Shown here in pieces: positions 24,994 through 31,554 of a stretch of 41,043 nucleotides of DNA. The stretch lies in contig DYDG01000013.1 in the NCBI GenBank assembly GCA_020717845.1, forward strand, positions 1-41,043, in the 5' to 3' direction. The notes beneath the pieces are model-generated. The model was not told the DNA's origin. It ran no database searches and saw nothing but the letters and a program-made list of their open reading frames with translations. The stretch's first letter is position 1; every line of letters starts with the position of its first letter. Both the position numbers and the translations under genes were made by a program. This DNA comes from Marinifilum sp. Lineage in GTDB: Bacteria > UBA9089 > CG2-30-40-21.

Positions 24994-27405
24994 ATGGAAA
25001 CTTTACCATATTCTATTTATGTATGTAAACGGCCATTAAGAATAGTATTTCTTGTTGATCCGAATAATTCTAATTTTCAACAACTTGATGCAATTTTTAG
25101 GTATAACCATAGTAAATGGGGAGGACGCTTTAATCCAATCATTTTTACCGATGGTAAGACTATTGAAGAGAAATGGTGGAATTTTCTGCGTGATGTTGAT
25201 CCAGATGTTATCAAATCCATAGTTCCTCTTCAAGATGAGCTATTAAAGAAGATTGATACTTTTCTCTCGCCTTATTCGGTTGAAGTTTCTCATAGAGTTG
25301 ATGAGAATAGCTCAGATTATTATATCCATATCTCGGGTGAAGGCTTATCCATTCTTCCCACGCCAGACAATATTGCTAAAGTATCTCGAGCCTTTATGGG
25401 TAACTCGAAGCTCGTTCTCTTTGAGTTAGGTCAAACAGAAGATAAAATAGTAAACCAATTTATACACCGCAACTTTGGAACATATACGCAGACTCTTTAT
25501 ATTGACAGAGCCTTAGACAAGAATGAAAAGAAGATTTTTTCTATAATTAACAGGGAAAGCTTAGCAGTGGCGTTGACGGAACTAAGTACTTTTGAACGAT
25601 TTACTTACCCAATTCAGATATGTTCTCTGCCAAATACTTTTAGGGAAGTTAAGTCTGATAGAATGGGAGATATCTTTACTGTAGTTATAGGAGATACTCC
25701 TGAAGATGTAGTCTATTCATGGAATAGAACTTTGTTAATTCCTCGGTGGAAGCGGGCAGATATTAACCAGGTATGGCTTCCTACAGAAATAGTAAACGAT
25801 ACACAAATAGAGACTGCTTTAAAAAGATGGTTGCAAAGGGCGGCTGATCCCAATGGTACAACCAATAAAGAAATACAGTTTGTCAGTTTTAGCCTGAAAG
25901 AAGCTGAATTAGAAAAAATTGCTAATAGACTTACAAAAGACATTTGGCTGCACAAGACTGTTCGTGTCTTCACTGAACCGCAAATACCTGATTTTCAACC
26001 AAGCGACTCTTATCTGCGATTGAAAGAAAATATGGACTTGTACAGAGCGACAGGAAATGAGGAACATATTGTTTTAAGTGAGCCTAATGTCTTGGAAGGA
26101 GTCATGGGTGGTGAGCATTGGATGGCGGATACCTATATTCAGTTTAGACCTGAACGCTACATGAACTTTGTAGGAAAAGATTTCTGGTGGCAGTTCCCTC
26201 GAAGAAATCATTTGGCTCGTGCCATGTTTCGCAAACCCTCACGGATTGGTTCAGATGGCTTTCCTTCTGTTTTGATGAAGCGGGGTGAACCAACCTTGAG
26301 TATTAAATTATTAGATGACGAATCCGTTTTCCAAGCTTTAATTATTGGGGAAAACACTCCTGCGTATACTACAGATCCAAGAAGTAAATTTGCGTATCGA
26401 CCGTTCGATGATGTACAACGGTCTGATAAGGGTCGATACCTATCTGGCTTTTTGGACATATTCTCAGGCTTGTCATTTGCGTACCAGATACTTAAGGAGC
26501 GATACTGGCGACGTATGTTTAATATTTTATCGCACCAGAATCCTTCGAAGGATGAGAAGAAACAAGAATCGATTCTTAATAAGCTCAAAAAGGAGATGCG
26601 ATCATATGGGGCAGATTTTCAGGGAAAGCCAGAAGGATTAGAGTGGTTGTCGAAATATGTTTTACAACTTTCAAAAAAGGAGGCAGCTACTGGAAAAGAG
26701 TCGCCATTCAAAGGTTTTATTGAGGAAGCCAAAAAGGAATTAGAAGAATTTAATTCATCGATACAAGAGGATCAAAAATTTGAGTTTAACGAACAAGATG
26801 TAAAGGATGCATTATTTGATCTTATTGAATCAAACATCCTTCTTATGGGAATCCGCCCGCATTGTCTTCTATGTGGTTGTGTGAACTGGTATCATGTCAA
26901 CGAAGCACAACAGACTCTTCAGTGTAAAGGATGCGGATATAAGTATCCAGTACGTCCACAGGAAGAATGGTATTACAAGTTAAATAGCCTTGTGCAAATT
27001 GGTTGTGCTCAACACGGCTTAGTTCCTGTCGTTCTTGTGTTAGGACAACTTTTGCACGAATGCAGGTCTTCATTCATTATGACCACAAGCTGGGAGATTT
27101 TCGAGACAGGAAAAGATAAGCCATTTAGCGATATAGATATTGTTTGTATCCAAGACGGTAAGTTTATTATCGGAGAGATTAAGCAATCGATTGCTCTCTT
27201 TAAGAAGTCAGATTTTGAGAAAATGGCTGAAATTGCTGAGCTACTTAAACCAGATATCTTGCTCTTTTCTTCGTTGGATCCAAAACCTAATAGATCCGTG
27301 AATGATAATCTTGAAATCCTTAAAAAAAGGCTGGCTCCACTTGAAATAGAGGTAAGTTGGTATCAGTTACACTCATACATATTCGAAGCCTCACCAGTTC
27401 GATGA
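24994..27405 (+). CDS. Unknown large protein with zinc ribbon and PD-(D/E)XK-type nuclease motif
   Basis: 803 residues from the ATG at 24994 (GGGAG 10 nt upstream); an ATG at 24967 lacks a ribosome site. I do not recognise the family. Residues about 15-60 (RIVFLVDP, then KWGGRFNPIIFTDG) look like a Rossmann-type beta-alpha start. The middle 60-600 has no motif I know. A Cys4-type zinc ribbon follows: C624LLCGC and C644KGC647. The C-terminus has FSDIDIVCIQDGKFIIGEIKQS, with Asp715 and E728-I-K730 spaced as in PD-(D/E)XK nucleases, then KPDILLFSS. No membrane segment. It fills a 2.6-kb cassette alone. A DNA-targeting defence nuclease is a reasonable guess, not shown. Confidence 0.8.
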   Translation: METLPYSIYVCKRPLRIVFLVDPNNSNFQQLDAIFRYNHSKWGGRFNPIIFTDGKTIEEKWWNFLRDVDPDVIKSIVPLQDELLKKIDTFLSPYSVEVSHRVDENSSDYYIHISGEGLSILPTPDNIAKVSRAFMGNSKLVLFELGQTEDKIVNQFIHRNFGTYTQTLYIDRALDKNEKKIFSIINRESLAVALTELSTFERFTYPIQICSLPNTFREVKSDRMGDIFTVVIGDTPEDVVYSWNRTLLIPRWKRADINQVWLPTEIVNDTQIETALKRWLQRAADPNGTTNKEIQFVSFSLKEAELEKIANRLTKDIWLHKTVRVFTEPQIPDFQPSDSYLRLKENMDLYRATGNEEHIVLSEPNVLEGVMGGEHWMADTYIQFRPERYMNFVGKDFWWQFPRRNHLARAMFRKPSRIGSDGFPSVLMKRGEPTLSIKLLDDESVFQALIIGENTPAYTTDPRSKFAYRPFDDVQRSDKGRYLSGFLDIFSGLSFAYQILKERYWRRMFNILSHQNPSKDEKKQESILNKLKKEMRSYGADFQGKPEGLEWLSKYVLQLSKKEAATGKESPFKGFIEEAKKELEEFNSSIQEDQKFEFNEQDVKDALFDLIESNILLMGIRPHCLLCGCVNWYHVNEAQQTLQCKGCGYKYPVRPQEEWYYKLNSLVQIGCAQHGLVPVVLVLGQLLHECRSSFIMTTSWEIFETGKDKPFSDIDIVCIQDGKFIIGEIKQSIALFKKSDFEKMAEIAELLKPDILLFSSLDPKPNRSVNDNLEILKKRLAPLEIEVSWYQLHSYIFEASPVR

Positions 27406-27456
27406 TGGATTCGGAAGTAAAGAAGAAAGAATGTTAAACATTAAGTACGGCACAGC

Positions 27457-27538
27457 ATATAACATGATGTAAAAGATTTTGTTTCACTTCATCCAAATTT
27501 TGCTCCGCAAAACTTCTTTTACATCAGGTATGTTAGCC
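27457..27538 (+). other. attC-like site 5
   Basis: R'' ATATAAC (27457-27463) and R' GTTAGCC (27532-27538). TAACA pairs outside; after a spacer TGATGTAAAAG pairs with CTTTTACATCA (11 bp), then an extrahelical base and ATTTTG/CAAAA. The loop region is 27482-27507. The best-formed hairpin of the series. Confidence 0.75.
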
Positions 27539-27600
27539 TACATTTTGCTTAGTAATTTTAGAAAATAATGAAACAACTTGAGAAAAATGGAGTAAGAAGA

Positions 27601-27930
27601 ATGCTTTCTCATGGTAAATTTGATAAAGAAATTAAATATATTGTAGAGTAGCTTATTGGGATATATAACCCCCAGAAAATCATTTTGTTTGGTTCTCTCT
27701 CCCATGGAAGAATAAGAGAAGGAACAGATATTGATCTTTTTGTTGTGAAAGAAGATGTCCCTAATCTTGGTGTTGATAGAATACGCCAATTGGAGAGATT
27801 AATCAAATATAGATTAGCTACTGACTTCATTGTATACAGACCTAAAGAAGTAGAGCAGAGATTAAAATTAGGCGATCCTTTTGTAGTGGCTGTAGTTAAG
27901 GAAGGGAAGGTTCTTTATGATGCAAGTTGA
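27601..27930 (+). pseudogene. MntA-like nucleotidyltransferase with internal amber codon
   Basis: A minimal nucleotidyltransferase of the MNT/HEPN antitoxin type: KIILFGSLSHGRIREGTDIDLFVV carries the GSxxxG and DxD motifs. The frame starts at 27601 with GGAG 8 nt upstream, reads 16 codons, hits TAG at 27649-27651, and continues to 27930 without further breaks. Without the stop the protein would be 109 residues, a normal size. Restart at TTG 27685 would lose the first helix. The partner HepT gene overlaps the end and is itself truncated. Confidence 0.82.
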
Positions 27931-28000
27931 GATTATCAAAGAATGGATGGAAAAGGCAGAAGAAATAAGAAAGTGGATAAGAGACTTTTTAAAGTTTTGA
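27917..28000 (+). pseudogene. HepT-like HEPN toxin remnant
   Basis: 27 codons (MMQVEIIKEWMEKAEE and on to WIRDFLKF) that match the first helix of HEPN proteins, which normally run to about 130 residues and carry an RxxxxH motif; that motif is absent. It overlaps the nucleotidyltransferase stop by 14 nt, as in intact MntA-HepT operons. The break lies 25 nt before attC site 6. Confidence 0.65.
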
Positions 28001-28024
28001 AAGAAATCGCCAAGTAAAACGATC

Positions 28025-28113
28025 GACTAACACGGTGTTTGCGGTTCGTCCTGACGGGCTCACCCAAATGCCTCGCTATGCTTGGCACTTTGTAAACATC
28101 GAAAACGTTATCT
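28025..28113 (+). other. attC-like site 6
   Basis: R'' GACTAAC (28025-28031) and R' GTTATCT (28107-28113). TAAC pairs, then an unpaired spacer (longer on the right), then GGTGTTTGC pairs with GTAAACATC. A long variable terminal region (about 28045-28090) with CCTCGCTATGC is typical of larger attC sites. Confidence 0.7.
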
Positions 28114-28151
28114 GCTCATTGCAGACAAAAGATTTGGAACAGGAGACACGA

Positions 28152-28589
28152 ATGAGCTTAATTTATCTTGATTATAACTGTTTTCAGCGGGGCTTTGATG
28201 ACCATCGTCAGATTAGAATTCAAATGGAAGCCTTAGCCTGTCAGGAAATATTTAATAGATCAGAAAGAAAAGAGCTACAGTTGATTTGGTCTTTTATGCA
28301 TGAAGACGAAACCATTATTTGTCCATTTATAGAACGGAAAATTGAGGTTTTTCGTTTGTCGAATCTTTGTGAAATAAAGGTAGGACCAAAAGAAGAAATT
28401 TATAATTGTGCTAAGTCATTTCAGATAGAATCAAATCTTTCTGCTAAAGATGCTGTTCATTTAGCATGTGCTTCTTATATCAAAGCGGAATTTTTTCTTA
28501 CTTGTGATGATGGTGTAATAAAATACGCCAAGCGATTAAATCTTAATATAGGAGTTATGAATCCAATAGATTATATTCGAGGAGGATAA
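28152..28589 (+). CDS. PIN-domain protein (VapC-like toxin)
   Basis: 145 residues from the ATG at 28152 (AGGAG 6 nt upstream); the frame is open further upstream through attC site 6, which is not coding. A PIN fold is suggested by LIYLDYNCFQRGF at the N-terminus (first acidic residue Asp7), a central Glu, AKDAVHLACASYIKAEFFLTCDDGVIKYAK (later acidic residues) and the final MNPIDYI typical of the family. Full length. Followed after 6 nt by a small partner gene. Confidence 0.82.
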   Translation: MSLIYLDYNCFQRGFDDHRQIRIQMEALACQEIFNRSERKELQLIWSFMHEDETIICPFIERKIEVFRLSNLCEIKVGPKEEIYNCAKSFQIESNLSAKDAVHLACASYIKAEFFLTCDDGVIKYAKRLNLNIGVMNPIDYIRGG

Positions 28590-28595
28590 AATGAA

Positions 28596-28802
28596 ATGAA
28601 AATGGAACTGATGGATGATACGGAAATCAGGATTAAAGGTATAGAGGTTTTGAATCAAACCCTTGGTTATAGTAGTGCGTTACGGTTTCTCTCCTTGTTT
28701 TATCGAGAACCAACTGATTATGTTCAAATTTCCAGACGACTCTATAAAGGACAAACCGTTGAAGAAATATTTGATCGGGCTAAAAAACACTGGAAAGAAT
28801 AA
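28596..28802 (+). CDS. Small partner of the PIN protein, putative antitoxin
   Basis: 68 residues: KMELMDDTEIRIKGIEVLNQTLGYSSALRFLSLFYREPTDY and on to GQTVEEIFDRAKKHWKE. GGAGGA stands about 10 nt upstream; an earlier ATG at 28591 reads only two codons. It follows a PIN gene in toxin-first order. The fold is probably all-helical. No confirmed family; the antitoxin role comes from position. Confidence 0.7.
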   Translation: MKMELMDDTEIRIKGIEVLNQTLGYSSALRFLSLFYREPTDYVQISRRLYKGQTVEEIFDRAKKHWKE

Positions 28803-28819
28803 ACAGAATGTTTGCGACG

Positions 28820-28860
28820 GCAGATAACAGAGTATTTGTGAAATTGCTTGAAGGCAATCT
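28820..28860 (+). other. Truncated attC (right end of the array)
   Basis: GCAGATAAC (28820-28828, containing R'' AGATAAC) and the following GAAATTGC match the left half of site 4. Only the innermost stem ATTGC/GCAAT remains on the right; R' is absent and the sequence passes directly into the flavin reductase-like gene. Confidence 0.6.
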
Positions 28861-28880
28861 ATTATTACATGGAGCAAAAA

Positions 28881-29426
28881 ATGAAGTTAGAATTAAAGAA
28901 TTGGTACAAGATTCTCTGCCCAAGACCAGTAGTTTTGATCTCAACTATAGATACTCAAGGCATCTCAAACGCTGCCCCTTATTCCTTTGTCATGCCCATA
29001 TCATGCCAGCCGGCTATGGTTGGTTTTGCCTCAGGCTTGAAACGGCATACCTTGACAAATATAAGAGAGACAAAGGAGTTTATCCTGAATATCCCATCTG
29101 AAGAGATAATTGATCAGATGTGGCAGTGTGCTAAGCCGTATCCTCAAGGGGTATCAGAGATTAGAGAGACAGGATTAAGCGAGGAAAAAGCAGAAAAGGT
29201 TTCTGTGCCAAGGATTGGTGAATGTATTGGCTGGATTGAATGCAGCCTTGAGTTTGAAAGAGAGATAGGGGATCATGTTCTGATAGTTGGACAGGTCCTG
29301 TATTCACAGGTAAGGGATGAGTGGTGGAAAGACGATAAGTATCAGGCTATTCAGGCAAAACCCTTGCTTCATATCGGCGGCTGTGAGTTTAGTATCCCTG
29401 GCTGGGCAACAGAACCAGTGGAATAG
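28881..29426 (+). CDS. Flavin reductase-like FMN-binding split-barrel protein
   Basis: 181 residues from the ATG at 28881 (GGAG 6 nt upstream). The fold is indicated by CPRPVVLISTIDTQGISNAAPYSFVMPISCQPAMVGF, then KRHTLTNIRETKEFILNIPSEE, the FMN-binding pattern of the flavin reductase/DIM6-NTAB family. These proteins use FMN and NAD(P)H for reductase or oxygenase partner roles; the substrate is unknown. It lies directly at the right edge of the cassette array, 53 nt before rfbD. Confidence 0.88.
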   Translation: MKLELKNWYKILCPRPVVLISTIDTQGISNAAPYSFVMPISCQPAMVGFASGLKRHTLTNIRETKEFILNIPSEEIIDQMWQCAKPYPQGVSEIRETGLSEEKAEKVSVPRIGECIGWIECSLEFEREIGDHVLIVGQVLYSQVRDEWWKDDKYQAIQAKPLLHIGGCEFSIPGWATEPVE

Positions 29427-29479
29427 CAGAGGGGGTGTAAGAAGGCAATGAATATCAAGAAGCAGGTTGTTATCATATC

Positions 29480-30328
29480 ATGAAATTTCTTATTACTGGC
29501 GCAAATGGTCAGCTTGCAAGAGAATTTTTGGGAGCATTGGCAGATTATCAGGTAAAGGCATTGACTAAGGATCAGTTGGATGTAGCAAATATGCAGGCTG
29601 TCCTGGATGTTGTCTCTTCCTGCAAACCAGACGTTATCCTGAACTGTTCTGCTTACAATCTGGTGGATAAGGCTGAAAATGATCTTGATGCTGCCTTGCT
29701 GGTGAATGCAGATGGGGTTAAAAATTTAGCCTCTGTCAGCAGGAAATATCATGCCTTGCTTGTTCACTACAGCACAGATTATGTGTTTGACGGGACAAAG
29801 GATGGTTTTTATACTGAGGATGATCTCCCAAACCCTATCAATAACTATGGGAAGAGTAAGCTTGCTGGCGAAAAGGTATTGCTTGAGGAAACAGATAACT
29901 TTTTGCTGTTTAGAACAAGCTGGGTGTTTGGTCCAGGAAAGCAAAATTTTCTTTATAAGCTGGCAGAATGGGCAAAAACAAACAGGGTATTAAGAATAGT
30001 CTATGATCAATTATCTATTCCTACCTATACTGAGGATATTGTCTGGATTACTATGTTGGCCATAAGGAATGGATTAAAAGGGATGTATCATCTGACTAAT
30101 AGCGGATATGCCTCAAGGTATGAGGCAGCAAGATATATTCTGCAACAGCTTGGCATGGATAATTTAGTCCTGCCTGTTTCCTCAGAGCATTTTCCTGCTG
30201 CAGCGAAGAGGCCTTTTTTCTCAGCATTATCTAATAGCAAGCTTTCTAAAGAGCTGGGAATTAATATTCCCCAATGGTGGGATGGGATTGACAGGTTTGT
30301 TAGGTGTCAGGTATCAGTAAATAGGTGA
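29480..30328 (+). CDS. rfbD: dTDP-4-dehydrorhamnose reductase
   Basis: Last step of dTDP-L-rhamnose synthesis: reduces dTDP-4-dehydro-L-rhamnose with NAD(P)H. 282 residues, normal. Motifs: GANGQLAREF (7-16) for the cofactor, YSTDYVFDG, and the catalytic NNYGKSKLAGE with Tyr123 and Lys127. rfbB follows after 35 nt on the same strand. rfbA and rfbC, needed for the full pathway, are not in the window. Confidence 0.95.
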   Translation: MKFLITGANGQLAREFLGALADYQVKALTKDQLDVANMQAVLDVVSSCKPDVILNCSAYNLVDKAENDLDAALLVNADGVKNLASVSRKYHALLVHYSTDYVFDGTKDGFYTEDDLPNPINNYGKSKLAGEKVLLEETDNFLLFRTSWVFGPGKQNFLYKLAEWAKTNRVLRIVYDQLSIPTYTEDIVWITMLAIRNGLKGMYHLTNSGYASRYEAARYILQQLGMDNLVLPVSSEHFPAAAKRPFFSALSNSKLSKELGINIPQWWDGIDRFVRCQVSVNR

Positions 30329-30363
30329 TAGGTGAAATTAATCAGTTTATCAAGGAGACAATC

Positions 30364-31368
30364 ATGAACAAAAGAATATTAGTAACAGGCGGTTGTGGTT
30401 TTATAGGGAGTGAGTTTGTCCGACAGGGGACTCAGCGAGGATACAAGATTACAGTTGTAGACAATCTTACCTATGCTGGGGATTATGCAAGGATAAAGAG
30501 TGTGGAAGAAAATATCAGTTTTTATAAGGCAGATATAACCAATAGGGAGTTTATGGAACATATTTTCAATAAAGAAAAGCCGCAAATAGTTATTCATATG
30601 GCAGCAGAAAGCCATGTTGATAGAAGTATTCTTGATGCCACACCCTTCATAGAAACCAATATTAGAGGGACACAGGTTTTGCTGGATGTTTCAAAACATT
30701 ATGGTATAGAAAAATTTATAAATATGTCTACTGATGAGGTATATGGAGAGATTTCTGATGGTCAGTTTGAAGAGACAAGCCCATTGAGCCCTAATTCCCC
30801 ATATTCTGTGAGCAAGGCAGCCGCTGATATGCTTGGTCGGGCATACTGGCGGACATATGGTCTGCCTGTAATTACTGTTAGACCATCAAATAACTATGGC
30901 TCATGGCAATATCCAGAAAAGCTTGCCCCTGTGGTTATCCTTAAGGGATTGAATGAGGAAAGGATCCCTGTTTATGGAAAGGGAACGAATGTCCGGGAGT
31001 GGCTCTTTGTCTCTGACTGTGTTGAGGCAATATTTTTAGTAGTGGAACAGGGAAGGATAGGCGAGATTTATAATGTTGGCAGTGGACAGGAGAAAAAGAA
31101 TATTGATGTGGTCCAAGCTATCTTAGGATTATTAGGAAAATCTGAAGGGCTGATAGAGTTTGTTAAAGACAGGCTGGGGCATGATCTCAGATATTCCTTG
31201 AATTCAGCTAAGATAGAAAATGAGCTTGACTGGAAGGCTAAGGTCTCTTTTGAAGAAGGGATAGAATGGACAGTAAAATGGTATGTGAATAATATGGATT
31301 GGGTAAAAGACAAGGTTGATTATCTTCATAAATATTGGGAAAGGGTGTATGCTAAGGATTTCTCATAA
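30364..31368 (+). CDS. rfbB: dTDP-glucose 4,6-dehydratase
   Basis: Converts dTDP-glucose to dTDP-4-dehydro-6-deoxyglucose, NAD-dependent. 334 residues from the ATG at 30364 (AAGGAG 6 nt upstream); an earlier GTG at 30325 would add thirteen unrelated residues. Motifs: VTGGCGFIGSEF (7-18), MSTDEVYGE with Thr123, Asp124 and Glu125, and SPYSVSKAAADML with Tyr147 and Lys151. Works with rfbD to supply deoxysugars for the polysaccharide genes downstream. Confidence 0.95.
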   Translation: MNKRILVTGGCGFIGSEFVRQGTQRGYKITVVDNLTYAGDYARIKSVEENISFYKADITNREFMEHIFNKEKPQIVIHMAAESHVDRSILDATPFIETNIRGTQVLLDVSKHYGIEKFINMSTDEVYGEISDGQFEETSPLSPNSPYSVSKAAADMLGRAYWRTYGLPVITVRPSNNYGSWQYPEKLAPVVILKGLNEERIPVYGKGTNVREWLFVSDCVEAIFLVVEQGRIGEIYNVGSGQEKKNIDVVQAILGLLGKSEGLIEFVKDRLGHDLRYSLNSAKIENELDWKAKVSFEEGIEWTVKWYVNNMDWVKDKVDYLHKYWERVYAKDFS

Positions 31369-31384
31369 AATAAACTATTGTCGC

Positions 31385-31474
31385 CGTCAACCTTAATCTG
31401 TCGTATGTAGTAGAGACGCGATTAATCGCGTCTCTACATTGGGAAAAGGCAGGGACAAGCCCTGCAGCTACATT
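31385..31474 (-). repeat. 90-nt inverted repeat flanking the polysaccharide block, left copy
   Basis: Matches the reverse complement of 40106-40195 with about four mismatches. It contains a perfect 28-nt palindrome (31410-31437; half-site GTAGAGACGCGATT) and a GCAGGG/CCCTGC hairpin (31449-31465). A degenerate palindrome of the same family is at 38171-38199. The rest of the gap 31475-31554 holds a CGACAGGCTCAACGACC-type repeat and no gene. Confidence 0.85.
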
Positions 31475-31554
31475 GCAACGACCACGTTTCGACAGGCTCA
31501 ACGACCACACATGCACTGAGAGTAATCGGTCTTTATTTACGGTTCTAATGTCAA

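Larger units (their letters stand above)
22537..28860 (+). mobile_element. Integron cassette array without integrase (CALIN)
   Basis: All genes here are on plus, and the small units between them are separated by attC-like palindromes in the same orientation (listed individually). Units by crossover point: 22627-23109 RHH/Doc remnant; 23110-24004 PIN/antitoxin; 24005-24936 DUF2281/MazF remnant/DUF2283; 24937-27532 nuclease-like protein; 27533-28107 MntA/HepT remnants; 28108-about 28850 PIN/antitoxin. In three units the 5' bases after the crossover match the complement of the R'' box at the unit's own 3' end, with at most one mismatch (24937/27457, 27533/28025, 28108/28822), as cassette chemistry predicts. 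Such arrays are known to be rich in toxin-antitoxin cassettes. No integrase or attI is visible in the window. Confidence 0.75.

Noticed and set aside
27538-27830. Minus-strand frames opposite the MntA-like gene
   Set aside because: No family features; they mirror the coding strand of the nucleotidyltransferase.
22440-28860. CRISPR array in the repeat-rich accessory region
   Set aside because: Repeats are few, imperfect, palindromic and irregularly spaced with genes between them; no repeat-spacer periodicity.
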